This document shows positions 8,273-16,950 of a stretch of 51,198 nucleotides of DNA, one piece after another. Every line of letters begins with the position of its first letter. Position 1 is the first letter of the stretch. The DNA is from Alphaproteobacteria bacterium (lineage in GTDB: Bacteria > Pseudomonadota > Alphaproteobacteria > GCA-2731375). Under the pieces are notes generated by a model. That model was not told where the DNA came from and did not search any database. It worked only from the letters and a program-made list of their open reading frames with translations. The DNA lies in the NCBI GenBank assembly GCA_021776235.1, contig JAJFGG010000056.1:1-51198 (forward strand), read 5' to 3'. The translations under genes were made by a program, and so were the position numbers.

Positions 8273-8896
8273 ATGGCGGAGCGGCGTTGGCAGATCAGCG
8301 GTGAATATATGGAAAGCTGCAACTGTGAATATTTGTGCCCTTGTATCTATACCAATCCCCAGGGCGAGGCGACCGAGGAACACTGTACCGCTCTCATGGC
8401 ATTCCGCATCGATCAGGGTCAATGTGGTGACGTCGATCTTGCCGGGCAAATATTCGCCCTGGTGATCCGCTCGGGCCGGGTCATGGCGGACGGAGGTTGG
8501 GTCTTTGCCAATGTGGTGGACGAAGGAGCGGACGAAGATCAGCGTACGGCTCTGGCCGCCATTGTGGCTGGTGAGGCGGGCGGTATCCCCGGAATGATTC
8601 GCGACAATCTGGTCAGCGACTTTCGCGGCGTCCAATACAAGCCTATCGAGTTCGTCAAGGACGGCCTGAAGCGGGCGGTCAATATCCCGGATGTGCTATC
8701 CTACGAGATCGAAGGCGTCGCCTCGCGCAACGGCAGCGGCGAGCCGTTTTATCTTGATAATACCGCCCATCCGGCCAACAGCCGTTTGGCGCTGGCGCGG
8801 TCCAAACACACCCGCATCAACGGCTTCGGCCTTGATCTGGATATGGTGGGGCAAGGTAACAACGGCCATTTTGCGCCTTTTTCCTGGTCGGCCTGA
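8273..8896 (+). CDS. DUF1326 protein with CxCxxxCxC motif
   Basis: A 207-residue soluble protein of the DUF1326 family. Its hallmark is SCNCEYLCPC near the N-terminus (Cys16, 18, 22, 24), a likely metal-binding cluster. The start ATG 8273 is fixed by a strong ribosome site GGAGGTGA at 8263-8270; the ATG at 8261 overlaps that site. In other genomes I associate DUF1326 with the membrane protein DUF2182, often as neighbours. Here the DUF2182 gene is at 31467, beside a CobW metal chaperone, about 22 kb away. A role in metal handling is inference; no enzymatic activity is known to me. Confidence 0.82.
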   Translation: MAERRWQISGEYMESCNCEYLCPCIYTNPQGEATEEHCTALMAFRIDQGQCGDVDLAGQIFALVIRSGRVMADGGWVFANVVDEGADEDQRTALAAIVAGEAGGIPGMIRDNLVSDFRGVQYKPIEFVKDGLKRAVNIPDVLSYEIEGVASRNGSGEPFYLDNTAHPANSRLALARSKHTRINGFGLDLDMVGQGNNGHFAPFSWSA

Positions 8897-9210
8897 TGCG
8901 CCGCGTTTATCTTATCAACACGTTCAGCGCACATTTAGTCCGAATGCGGCAATTGTCTTTAAGAAGGAGCGATTGAAACAATTTCTCAGGTAGCGTCAGC
9001 GCCTTCAATTCTTTGCGGATTGCGATGGGTAGAATTCATTTAATTCCGACCAGTAGAAAGTAAACCGCTTGTATAAATTTTCCGTGACGCTGGCAGAAAC
9101 CTCCATGCTTAATAATGTTGGTGGATTTTCGGTGCCGGCGACCTAAAGTGCGTGCTTGATGAATTCTGTCTACGCCTGCGGTTCGCCCCACTCACCGGCC
9201 AGCAATACTT
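8897..9210. other. Intergenic stretch before the sensor kinase
   Basis: This 314-bp stretch has lower GC than its surroundings and no credible open frame. Inverted heptamers AGCGTCA (near 8993) and TGACGCT (near 9085) are too far apart to call a structure. It presumably carries the kinase promoter, but I cannot point to convincing -35/-10 boxes, and no ribosome site is visible before ATG 9211. Confidence 0.4.
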
Positions 9211-10662
9211 ATGAACGAGCTTAGTGTATCGACAGATCCCGATGAAGGCGACTTAGGCGCGCTGATCGGTGGTAACATTCATCCACTGATACTTCGCTTC
9301 AGCGATCCGGGGCTGGAAGCCGCGTTCGTCCGCCGGCTTGCCCGTCAGACCGTTCTATTGAACCGGGTTTGGATGGTTTGTGCCGCCGTATTCCTGGGCC
9401 TTTTTGGTATTCTGGAATATTTCGTGCTGAGCGAGGAACTTACCCGGGCCTGGTTGATCCGATACCTACTTATTGTGCCCATGGCGCTTGCCGTTACACT
9501 ACACACATGGCACGGCGCCGTGGGGCCTTTTCATGAAGCTGTCCGCATCTCGGCGGTCGTTCTTGCCCATGCCACGACGATGTTTCTATTGGCGGCGACA
9601 CCGCCGCCGGGCAACATCATCTATTATCTTTTGAGCCTTTTGGCGATTATCTACACTCAGGGCTATGTTTTTCTGCGGTTTTCCGTTGCGGCCGTGATCA
9701 GTTGGCTTGCCTTTGCCGGCTATGCATCCGTTATCTACGTGGTCGGCTTTGCCTCGGTCGGCGACGTCCTGTATCAGAGCATTTTCCTGTTTTTTGTTAC
9801 TGTGACCGCCACGTTTAATCACTATCATCAAGAAGTCTACGCCCGGCGGGAGTTTCGCCATAATCGAATTCTGCGCGTTAGCCTGCAAAGGCAAGAGCAA
9901 TTGGCGCAGCGCGCCCAGGAGGCCAACGACTCCAAGGCGAATTTCATGGCTATGATGAGCCATGAATTACGGACCCCCCTGAACGCCATTATCGGGTTTT
10001 CGGATATTGGGATAGGGCACATCTTCGGACCGCTCGGTGACGACCGCTATGATGAATACCTACGGCACATAAATACCTCGGGACGGCATCTGCTTTCCGT
10101 TGTCAATGACATCCTGGACGTGACCAAGATAGAGGCTGGAAAATTCGAGATAGAGGGTGAAACAGTCGATCTGCGGGCGCTTTTGCAGGGCGCGGTTGGT
10201 CAGGTCAAGAATCGCGCAGCCGTGGCCCGGTTGTCACTGACCTGCAATATCGAAGATGGCATGCCGATGATAGCGGGCAGTGAAGTGACGTTGCGACAAG
10301 CCATATTGAATCTGCTGTCCAACGCTATTCTGTTCACGCCGGCGGATGGCTCAGTGGAACTGAGTGCCCGCCACGGGGACCGCGGCGAAGTCGAAATCCG
10401 GATCAGCGACACCGGCGTAGGAATGACAGTGGCGGAAATCGAACTGGCGCTGAAGCCGTTTTCGCAGGTCGACAGCTCCCTTGGCCGGCGCTACGAGGGC
10501 ACCGGCCTGGGTTTGCCGCTCGCCCGGCGTCTGGTGGAACTGCACGGTGGCGACCTGTGGATCGAAAGCGAACCTGGGCGCGGTACCGATGTGATTGTGC
10601 GCTTGCCCATCGACGGAGGGCGGCGTTCCGGCGATCAGACCGCGGTATCCCAATCGGCTTGA
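9211..10662 (+). CDS. Membrane sensor histidine kinase (orphan)
   Basis: A 483-residue kinase. Residues about 53-203 hold some six hydrophobic segments with very short loops, so sensing probably occurs in or at the membrane rather than in a periplasmic domain. The dimerisation/phosphoacceptor helix is MMSHELRTPLNAIIGFSD with His251. The ATPase domain has the N box LRQAILNLLSNA (Asn367, Asn371), G1 DTGVGM (400-405), F box PFSQ and G2 GTGLGLPLARRLVELHGG. No response regulator gene is near; the convergent neighbour is a methyltransferase. The HELRTPLNAIIGFSD type is common in PleC/DivJ-like alphaproteobacterial kinases, but the input signal is unknown. Confidence 0.9.
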   Translation: MNELSVSTDPDEGDLGALIGGNIHPLILRFSDPGLEAAFVRRLARQTVLLNRVWMVCAAVFLGLFGILEYFVLSEELTRAWLIRYLLIVPMALAVTLHTWHGAVGPFHEAVRISAVVLAHATTMFLLAATPPPGNIIYYLLSLLAIIYTQGYVFLRFSVAAVISWLAFAGYASVIYVVGFASVGDVLYQSIFLFFVTVTATFNHYHQEVYARREFRHNRILRVSLQRQEQLAQRAQEANDSKANFMAMMSHELRTPLNAIIGFSDIGIGHIFGPLGDDRYDEYLRHINTSGRHLLSVVNDILDVTKIEAGKFEIEGETVDLRALLQGAVGQVKNRAAVARLSLTCNIEDGMPMIAGSEVTLRQAILNLLSNAILFTPADGSVELSARHGDRGEVEIRISDTGVGMTVAEIELALKPFSQVDSSLGRRYEGTGLGLPLARRLVELHGGDLWIESEPGRGTDVIVRLPIDGGRRSGDQTAVSQSA

Positions 10663-10670
10663 AGTGCGTC

Positions 10671-11684
10671 TCAGGCTGGCATGACTTCCAATATGGAGAG
10701 CGGCGAGTTTGTCGCAACGATCCGGCTCAGTGCGAAACCGGCCCGATCGAACAAGGCCACGAATTCATCCTGGCGCCGCTCCACCCCGCCCACCGCCGCC
10801 AGCATGGATAAATCCAGGGTCAGCGCGGTATTGGGTACGTTGGGGGGGCCGAAAATGGCGTCGATGACCAACATTTTGGCACTGCGATCCATGGCCTGCC
10901 GGCAGATTTGCAAAATCGCCACCGCATCCTCATCCTGCCAGTCGTGGATAATGTACTTCAAGATATAGAGATCGCCGCCTTTGGGCACCGCGGTGAAAAA
11001 ATCGCCGTCTTGCAGTTCGCATCTCCGCGGGACGCCGCCCGGCCCTGCACGGACCTGATCGAGCACGGATTGACGGTCGAACAAAACGCCAATTGTGTCC
11101 GGGTGGCGGCGCAAAATGGCCGTGATTAGGGTGCCATCGCCGCCGCCGACATCGACAATGGAGGCGAAGGGGGCAAAGTCGTAAGCCTCGAGAATCCCAA
11201 CCTGCTGTGCCCGCGTGTCACTTTTCATGCAGGCCTGAAACCGCGTCTGCATGTCTGCATCGGCATTCAGATATTCGAACATCGACATACCGAAACGGCG
11301 CTCGAAGGATGAGGCGCCGGTCGCCAGGGTGTGGGGCATCTCAATATAGGCTTCATAAAACTCCAAGCCGCGAAATAGCACGCCATCCAGCTGTGAATGC
11401 TCGTGATCCGCCCGCAGCAAGCGGCTGACCGGCGTATGGCTGAACAGGTGACCGTCATGTTCATGAAATATGCCCAGGCAAGCCAGGGTACGCATGATGC
11501 GATAAAGGGCGCCTTCGTTGCTGCCGGTCCTCTCCGCCAATTCCGATACCTGCACCGGCGCCTCATCCATAAAATCCGCGACCCGCGCTTCGGCCACGGC
11601 ATAGAGCGCCTTGCTGAGCGCATAGCCTGACGCGACATCGCGTAAAGCTTGCGCCTGTTCATGAATATTCTCCGGCATATCCAT
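10671..11684 (-). CDS. SAM-dependent O-methyltransferase (family 2, dimerising)
   Basis: A 337-residue methyltransferase with an N-terminal winged-helix dimerisation domain (VSELAERTGSNEGALYRIMRTLACLGIF, residues about 46-73) and a C-terminal Rossmann domain. Motif I is IVDVGGGDGTL (176-186). The catalytic histidine of this family is probably His247 in IIHDWQDEDA. Members methylate hydroxyl groups of small aromatic or polyketide-like molecules. I took the ATG at 11682-11684; the next codon but one is also ATG (11678), and upstream residues of the long open frame run into the phosphatase gene. It is 22 bases behind that gene and convergent with the kinase. The acceptor substrate is unknown. 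Confidence 0.87.
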   Translation of the reverse strand: MDMPENIHEQAQALRDVASGYALSKALYAVAEARVADFMDEAPVQVSELAERTGSNEGALYRIMRTLACLGIFHEHDGHLFSHTPVSRLLRADHEHSQLDGVLFRGLEFYEAYIEMPHTLATGASSFERRFGMSMFEYLNADADMQTRFQACMKSDTRAQQVGILEAYDFAPFASIVDVGGGDGTLITAILRRHPDTIGVLFDRQSVLDQVRAGPGGVPRRCELQDGDFFTAVPKGGDLYILKYIIHDWQDEDAVAILQICRQAMDRSAKMLVIDAIFGPPNVPNTALTLDLSMLAAVGGVERRQDEFVALFDRAGFALSRIVATNSPLSILEVMPA

Positions 11685-11706
11685 CAGCGTCGTTTGTATT
11701 ACTGCC

Positions 11707-12255
11707 CTAACCGATGTCGGTTTCCAGTGCCTCGCCCAATTCGACAAGGCGCAAATTCTTGCCGTCCGACTCCAAAACGGTGACGGAGCAATTGTTCGGC
11801 CGAAACAGGGTGACCCGGTCGTCATTCAGGGCGGCGCCAACAGCGACGTTGATGGCGACGAAGTGACTGACCACGACGGTGTCCTCCGATAAGCCCAACA
11901 TGGCATCGATCACGCCCTGGCGCCACGGGTACAACCCGGCATCAGCCTGGGTCCAGGTACCGGACATGACCTGGCGCAGCCATTGCCGGCGGTTACCTAA
12001 ATCTTCTGTGGGCGAGGGGATTTCACGGACCGCCGGCTCCACCAGGCCGGTGAGGTTCCAGGCGGCTTCCAACGGTTGCGCCGTTTCCCGCGTCCGCCGC
12101 AAGGGGCTGGCCATAACGGGCAAGGGCCCCAGAGGCGCCATCGCCGCCGCCATCGCGGCAGCCTGGCCGTGGCCCAGGTCGTTCAGGCCGGGATCCGGAT
12201 CCTCGTCCCACGAAGCGGCGGCCTGACCGTGGCGCACGAGGTATAGTTTCGCCAC
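11707..12255 (-). CDS. Histidine phosphatase (phosphoglycerate mutase-like)
   Basis: A 182-residue member of the histidine phosphatase superfamily. The N-terminal LVRHGQA holds the phospho-accepting His9; SPLRRTRETAQPL carries the conserved arginine, and VVVSHFVAINVAVGAAL carries the second catalytic histidine. The start is GTG (12253-12255), immediately next to the left end of the palindromic element. Read in the gene's direction the element ends CCGGGAATGCTCTA, so GGGA eight bases before GTG may serve as the ribosome site. The natural substrate is undetermined; acting on a sugar phosphate, nucleotide or phosphohistidine are all possible. Confidence 0.85.
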   Translation of the reverse strand: MAKLYLVRHGQAAASWDEDPDPGLNDLGHGQAAAMAAAMAPLGPLPVMASPLRRTRETAQPLEAAWNLTGLVEPAVREIPSPTEDLGNRRQWLRQVMSGTWTQADAGLYPWRQGVIDAMLGLSEDTVVVSHFVAINVAVGAALNDDRVTLFRPNNCSVTVLESDGKNLRLVELGEALETDIG

Positions 12256-12518
12256 TAGAGCATTCCCGGGCTATTGTGAGTCATTTGATGGTGACCATAA
12301 GCCATTCGGGTAGGCGTGTCGCGTGGCGCGATGTGGTTCATCGGGCAAGCGGTACAACGCATCCGAATGGCTTAGGGTCGCCACCGAAGGCCGTCCACCA
12401 AGGCCCCGTGGCGGCGTTGCGGTTTTTGGACGATGTCCCACATCGACCTGCAAACCGCGCCTACCCACGGGGCCTTGGTGGACGGTCAAATGACCCAGAA
12501 TAGCCCGGAAATGCTCTA
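12256..12518. mobile_element. 263-bp non-coding palindromic element (MITE-like), fills the whole gap
   Basis: The left end reads TAGAGCATTCCCGGG followed by CTATTGTGAGTCATTTGA. The right end, read on the other strand, reads TAGAGCATTTCCGGG followed by CTATTCTGGGTCATTTGA. These are terminal inverted repeats of about 33 bp with three mismatches. Inside are two further inverted pairs: GACCATAAGCCATTCGG at 12293-12309 against 12363-12379 (one mismatch), and a 95-base hairpin at 12391-12485. Open frames on both strands mirror each other and look like by-products of the palindrome. It encodes no transposase. The edges coincide with the stop codon of the FMN-protein gene and the GTG of the phosphatase gene. 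Confidence 0.75.
12391..12485. repeat. 95-base hairpin inside the palindromic element
   Basis: The outer stem is perfect over 20 bp: CCGTCCACCAAGGCCCCGTG at 12391-12410 pairs with 12466-12485. Pairing continues inward imperfectly (GCGGTTT with AAACCGC, CGATGT with ACATCG) to a CCC turn near 12438. As RNA this would be a very stable structure in either direction and could affect message stability or termination between the two minus-strand genes. Confidence 0.75.
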
Positions 12519-13151
12519 ATACAGCCGCTCTTTCAAACTCGTTTGCACATGGGCTTCGACCTCTTCCGCCGATTGCGCCGCATCGATCTGGTCGCGAATC
12601 ATATGGCCCAGGGGCGGCATGGCGGTTTTTCGTTCAACCCGGTAATCGTCTTCCCACAAGCGGGACCGTATGAGTGCCTTGGCGCATTGAAACATCACCT
12701 CTTCCACGGCGACCAGCAGGCCGGTTTTCGGCACCTTGCCCCGTACCTCGAAATCCGCCAGCACCTCTTCGTCGGTACAGATCCGGGCCTGACCGTTGAC
12801 GCGCAGGGTTTCGTTCATCCCGGGGACCAGAAAGATCAGGCCAATATGCGGGTTCCTGGTGATGTTGGCGAAGGTATCCAGTCGGTTGTTGCCGATCCGA
12901 TCCGGGATCAATAGGGTGTGGTCATCCAGCACTTTGACAAAGCCGGGGGCATCGCCGCGGGGCGAGACATCGGCGGGGCCGGCCGGGTCGGCGGAGGCAA
13001 TGCACAGAAACGGCGACAATTCGATAAAGCGCCGGCTGTGGAGTTCCAGGGTGGGAACGGCTTTCTGCGCTGCCAGGGTGCTGACCTCACTATACAGGCC
13101 GCGCAATTCCCCTTCATCTTCAACAAAGTCACCTGGTGTCTGATCCGTCAT
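12516..13151 (-). CDS. Pyridoxamine 5'-phosphate oxidase-like FMN protein
   Basis: A 211-residue split-barrel flavoprotein of the PPOX-like family (the DR_2398/MSMEG_1061 type of probable FMN-dependent enzymes). Typical segments are FIELSPFLCIASADPAGPADVSPRGDAPGFVKVLDDHTLLIPDRIGNNR in abbreviated form: LCIASAD (about 52-58), SPRGDAPGF and LIPDRIGNNR. True pyridoxamine oxidase activity is unlikely for this subfamily; reduction or removal of reactive compounds is the usual guess. The start ATG 13149-13151 has GGAGAG just upstream; the longer frame to 13199 has no such site. The stop codon TAG (12516-12518) is the first triplet of the palindromic element. Confidence 0.83.
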   Translation of the reverse strand: MTDQTPGDFVEDEGELRGLYSEVSTLAAQKAVPTLELHSRRFIELSPFLCIASADPAGPADVSPRGDAPGFVKVLDDHTLLIPDRIGNNRLDTFANITRNPHIGLIFLVPGMNETLRVNGQARICTDEEVLADFEVRGKVPKTGLLVAVEEVMFQCAKALIRSRLWEDDYRVERKTAMPPLGHMIRDQIDAAQSAEEVEAHVQTSLKERLY

Positions 13152-13219
13152 ATCTGGCTCTCCCGGTTGGTCCTGCGCTAGGATAGCACCTCCAGTCATA
13201 TGTAGAAAAGCGTTCCCCC

Positions 13220-14356
13220 ATGACCAATCAAAACAGCCGCCCCATTCTGCACACCGAACTTTGCGATCTTTTGCAGATCGAATACCCCATCATGCTGGCC
13301 GGCATGGGAGTCTGGGGCATGGGCACGCCGCCCGACTTGGTGGCGGCGGTATCCGAGGCGGGGGGCTGCGGCGTACTGGGCGGCTCGGCCCTGTCTCCGG
13401 AAGAGGTCCGCCGGCGTATCCAGCGGGTGCGCCAGTTGACGGACAAGCCCTTCGGCGTCGATCTGTTGCTGCCCGCCTCTCTCGCCGCGGCCTCCACCAC
13501 CCGCACCGGTGTTCGCGAAGAGCTGCGCCGCGATTTCCCGGCCCATGTCGCTTTCATGCACGAATTGTTGGAACGGTTTGACCTGCCGCCCGCACCAGTA
13601 GAGAACGATATCGTCAATTCCGATGTCTATGCCGAGGCGCAGATCCAGGTGGTGCTGGAGGAAGAGGTGCCGATCTTTGCCGCCGGACTGGGTGATCCGG
13701 CCCGGATCATCCCCCGCGCCCGCAAACAGGGCATGGTCGTGATCGGGCTGGCCGGGACGGTCCGAAATGCGGAACGCAACCGCGATGCCGGCGTCGATAT
13801 CGTGGTTTGCCAGGGCACCGAAGGCGGCGGCCATACGGGTCCTGTCGCCACCCTGCCCCTGGTGGCCCAGGCGGTTGATGCGGTCGCGCCGGTGCCGGTG
13901 GTGGCGGCAGGGGGCATTGTCGGGGGCAGGGGCGTTGCCGCCGCGCTGACCCTTGGCGCCATAGGGGTCTGGGTCGGCACTGCTTTTCTGGTATCGGAGG
14001 AATGCGCCCTGCCGAACGTGGTCAAGGATGACATTGTCGCCGGCCGGGCCACTGATTTTAGGGTCTCCCAAGCCTGGACCGGCAAGACCCTGCGCGCCAA
14101 ACGCAATGCTGTCACGGATGCCTGGGCGCAATCGGGACTGGAACCGCTACCATCGCCGCATCAACGCGTTCTGATGGAGGATTTCTTAAGCGCGGCCCAA
14201 CGTGCCGACCGTTGGGATCTGTACATGAATGCGGCAGGCCAGGGCGCCGGCCTGCTTGCCGAACGCCGTCCCGCCGCCGATATCATGGCCGATCTGGTAG
14301 CGGGTGCGGTTCAAGCCCTGTCAGAGACCCCCAAAAGAGTTCAATTCACGCCATGA
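13220..14356 (+). CDS. Nitronate monooxygenase-like FMN protein (second copy)
   Basis: A 378-residue member of the nitronate monooxygenase family. The barrel begins IEYPIMLAGMG; the histidine motif is CQGTEGGGHTG; FMN phosphate-binding segments are VPVVAAGGIVGGRG and GAIGVWVGTAFLVSEE. It is only moderately similar to the copy at 7133 and has an insertion around residues 80-125 (PASLAAASTTRTGVREELRRDFP), so the two are old paralogues of different subclass. It is divergent from the FMN-protein gene with only 68 bases between starts. The natural substrate is unknown. Confidence 0.86.
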   Translation: MTNQNSRPILHTELCDLLQIEYPIMLAGMGVWGMGTPPDLVAAVSEAGGCGVLGGSALSPEEVRRRIQRVRQLTDKPFGVDLLLPASLAAASTTRTGVREELRRDFPAHVAFMHELLERFDLPPAPVENDIVNSDVYAEAQIQVVLEEEVPIFAAGLGDPARIIPRARKQGMVVIGLAGTVRNAERNRDAGVDIVVCQGTEGGGHTGPVATLPLVAQAVDAVAPVPVVAAGGIVGGRGVAAALTLGAIGVWVGTAFLVSEECALPNVVKDDIVAGRATDFRVSQAWTGKTLRAKRNAVTDAWAQSGLEPLPSPHQRVLMEDFLSAAQRADRWDLYMNAAGQGAGLLAERRPAADIMADLVAGAVQALSETPKRVQFTP

Positions 14357-14436
14357 GCCGTGTCGGTCCGCCGGCCTCGCCCTAAAATTTCTCGTTCTGT
14401 CCGTTTTTGGTGAGACGATAGCGTTCTCAACCCCGG

Positions 14437-15186
14437 CTACATGGCCAGATAGCCACCGTCCACGGGGACTTCAATGCCGGTAATGTAAGAGGCTTCGTCG
14501 CTGGCGAGGAACAGGTTCGTGTAGGCGACTTCCTCTACCCGGCCCTCGCGCTCCATGGGTATGGCCGCGAGCATCTTGCGCCGGACCTCCGGATCGGCGG
14601 TCATCTGCGAGGTCCGCATGGCGGGCATGACACCTGGATGCACCGAATTGACGCGGATGCCATCGCCCGCGAACTGCACGGCGGCGGCCTTGGTCGCCAA
14701 ACGCACCGCGCCTTTCGCGGCGTTATAGCCCATGTGGACGAATTTCTGGCCCACGAACCCCGATATGGACGAGATATTCACGATCGAGCCCCGGCCTGCC
14801 TGCTGCATCGCGGGGACCACGGCACGCATGCCCAGGAAGACGCCTTTCGCATTGACGTTCATCTGCTCGTCCCAGGTGCTCATGCTCAGCCGATCCGGGT
14901 CGCTGCCGCTGACGCCGGCGTTGTTGACCAGGACGTCTACTTGGCCGAAGGCGGCAATAGTATCGGCAACCAAACTCTCCCAGGCCGCCTCGCTCGTCAC
15001 ATCAAGCTTTTGAAACCGGGCTTCGCCGCCGGCCGCGCCAATTTCGGCAACGACTGCTTCGCCCTCCGCCTCCAAGAGGTCGGCCACGACTACCCTGGCG
15101 CCTTCGGCTGCGAATAGCTTCGCGGTCGAAGTCCCCATGCCAGACGCGGCCCCGGTAACAATCGCGACCTTGTCTTTCAATCGCAT
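14437..15186 (-). CDS. Short-chain dehydrogenase/reductase
   Basis: A 249-residue classical SDR. The nucleotide-binding motif is TGAASGMG (11-18); NNAGVSG (88-94) follows; the catalytic set is Asn112, Ser140, Tyr154 and Lys158 (YNAAK). Asp37 after the second strand (VVVADLL) suggests NAD(H) preference. It lies 35 bases downstream of the 2-hydroxyacyl-CoA lyase gene on the same strand and may oxidise or reduce a product of that reaction, which is inference. The C-terminal GIEVPVDGGYLAM is typical of the family. Confidence 0.9.
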   Translation of the reverse strand: MRLKDKVAIVTGAASGMGTSTAKLFAAEGARVVVADLLEAEGEAVVAEIGAAGGEARFQKLDVTSEAAWESLVADTIAAFGQVDVLVNNAGVSGSDPDRLSMSTWDEQMNVNAKGVFLGMRAVVPAMQQAGRGSIVNISSISGFVGQKFVHMGYNAAKGAVRLATKAAAVQFAGDGIRVNSVHPGVMPAMRTSQMTADPEVRRKMLAAIPMEREGRVEEVAYTNLFLASDEASYITGIEVPVDGGYLAM

Positions 15187-15221
15187 CCTCTATCTCCCCG
15201 AATTGCCGTCCAAGGCCATGA

Positions 15222-16877
15222 TCAGGTCGTCAACCAGCCGAATTGCTGCGGCTTGCGGCCCGCTTCCGGGTGCAGGCGGACATTGACCAGGGCAGGACCA
15301 TCGAAGGCCTTGGCCTGTTCCAGGGCGCCAGCCAGATCCTTCGGGTCTTCCACAAAGAAGCCCTTGCCGCCAAATGCCTCCATCATCAGATCATAGCGCG
15401 CGCCAATGGTCAGGATGCCGGGGGGCAGCGGTGCATCGGTGGGGAATTCCGCTATGCCCTTGCCGATCCCGCCATTGTTCAGCACCACGATCTTGATCGG
15501 CAGATTGTGGCGGCAGGCGGTCTCTATCTCCATGCCGGAAAACCCGATCGCCGAGTCGCCGGAGACCGAAATAATCGGCCGTTCGGGATGCACAACCGCC
15601 GCCGCGACGGCGAAGCCCATGCCGATACCCATGGTGCCATAGGTGCCGGCATCAAGACGCAGCCGGGGCGCCGCATTCGGCAGCTGGGTGCGGCCGATAT
15701 CCATGGTATTGGCGCCTTCACCAATTATCACCGCGTCCTCGGTGGCCCAGGCACTGATATCCTTCAGGGCCCGGTAATAATTCGTCGGGCTGGAGTGATC
15801 GTCGATCATGGGTTGGATCGCCTTGGCGTTGGCGTCCGCTTTCTCGGCGATCGCGGCCATCCAATCGGTGCCCGAGGGGTAGAACCATTGGCGGTTCTCC
15901 AGGGCCTGGTTGAGCTGCCCGACGATTGTCTTGCCGTCACCGACCAGGGGCACCTCGGTCGGCACGTTGTTGCCGATCGCCTCCGGCGAGATATCCAGCT
16001 GTACGACACGGACATCCTTGGAGAACCGCGGTGACTGGCCGTAATGCATGATCCAGTTCAACCGCGCGCCCATCAGAAAGATTACATCGGCTTCCTTCAA
16101 GGCATGGCTGCGGGCGGCGCCGACCGAGAGGGGGTGATTGTCATCCATCACGCCCTTGCCCATGGGAGAGGCCAGGAAGGGCAACTGCGTGCGTTCTATA
16201 AAAGCCCTGACTTCGTCCTCGGCCCGCGACCAGGCCATGCCCTTGCCGACGATCACCAGGGGCCGTTCCGCCGATTCCATGGCATCCAGGGCTGCCTCCA
16301 CGTTTTCCGAAACCGCCTGCATGCGCGGCGGCTCGGGGATCGTCGCCATCGCCTGGACTTCATCTTCGTCGACTTCGCCCTGAATGATATCGTCCGGCAT
16401 ATCCAGATAAACTGCCCCCGGCCGCCCGTAGATGGAATGACGGACCGCCTGTTCGACATAAAACGGAATTCGGTGAACATGTTCGACGGCATGGGCGAAC
16501 TTGCAGAAGGGAGAGGCAATTTGAACCTGGCGCTCCTCCTGAAAGCCGCCCATGCCATTTTGATAGGTCGGCGAGGCGCCGCCGATCAGGATCATGGGCC
16601 AGCAATTCTGTTGCGCATTGGCCAGACCCGCCAGGCCATGCACGACGCCGGGACCCGAAACGGTCAGGCAGGCGCCGGGGCGCCCGGTCAGATATCCGGC
16701 GGCCTGGGCAGCGTAGGATGCCGATTGTTCGTTCCGCATGCCGATATACGTGATGCCTTCTTCCTGGGCGGCGGCGGCAATCGGTTGTACGGGAAAGCCG
16801 ACAATCCCGAACATATACTCGACGCCTTGTTGTTTGAGACTTCTCGCCATCAAGGTGGCGCCGGTGACTTTAGCCAT
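15222..16877 (-). CDS. 2-hydroxyacyl-CoA lyase (ThDP enzyme; oxalyl-CoA decarboxylase relative)
   Basis: A 551-residue thiamine-diphosphate enzyme: N-terminal pyrimidine-binding domain with the activating Glu50 (IGMRNEQSASYAAQAAGYLTG, residues from 45), central domain, and C-terminal diphosphate domain with GDSAIGFSGMEIET and NNGGIGKG binding Mg2+. The segment GEGANTMDIGRTQLPNAAPRLRLDAGTYGTMGIGMGF and the tail RKPQQFGWLTT follow the pattern of human HACL1 (tail RKAQDFHWLT), not of oxalyl-CoA decarboxylase, so I prefer lyase: a 2-hydroxyacyl-CoA is cleaved to formyl-CoA and an aldehyde or ketone. Class III CoA-transferase genes flank it. Oxalyl-CoA decarboxylation remains an alternative. Confidence 0.82.
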   Translation of the reverse strand: MAKVTGATLMARSLKQQGVEYMFGIVGFPVQPIAAAAQEEGITYIGMRNEQSASYAAQAAGYLTGRPGACLTVSGPGVVHGLAGLANAQQNCWPMILIGGASPTYQNGMGGFQEERQVQIASPFCKFAHAVEHVHRIPFYVEQAVRHSIYGRPGAVYLDMPDDIIQGEVDEDEVQAMATIPEPPRMQAVSENVEAALDAMESAERPLVIVGKGMAWSRAEDEVRAFIERTQLPFLASPMGKGVMDDNHPLSVGAARSHALKEADVIFLMGARLNWIMHYGQSPRFSKDVRVVQLDISPEAIGNNVPTEVPLVGDGKTIVGQLNQALENRQWFYPSGTDWMAAIAEKADANAKAIQPMIDDHSSPTNYYRALKDISAWATEDAVIIGEGANTMDIGRTQLPNAAPRLRLDAGTYGTMGIGMGFAVAAAVVHPERPIISVSGDSAIGFSGMEIETACRHNLPIKIVVLNNGGIGKGIAEFPTDAPLPPGILTIGARYDLMMEAFGGKGFFVEDPKDLAGALEQAKAFDGPALVNVRLHPEAGRKPQQFGWLTT

Positions 16878-16950
16878 TATCTTCTCCCATAGGTCCTTCG
16901 GATCAAAATTTACGGATTACTTCGGTTTGACGGTTCTTTTGCGTGGCCTG

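Noticed and set aside
6389-8635. Minus-strand frame of 748 codons opposite three plus-strand genes
   Set aside because: It spans three recognised genes on the other strand and has an Arg/His/Gln-rich, non-protein-like composition.
12271-12503. Two overlapping open frames of 72 and 75 codons on opposite strands
   Set aside because: Their translations resemble each other because the DNA is palindromic; no ribosome sites and no protein-like composition.
15222-16877. Acetolactate synthase assignment for the ThDP enzyme
   Set aside because: The GANTMDIGR/GTYGTMGIGMG segments and C-terminal tail fit the 2-hydroxyacyl-CoA lyase/oxalyl-CoA decarboxylase branch.
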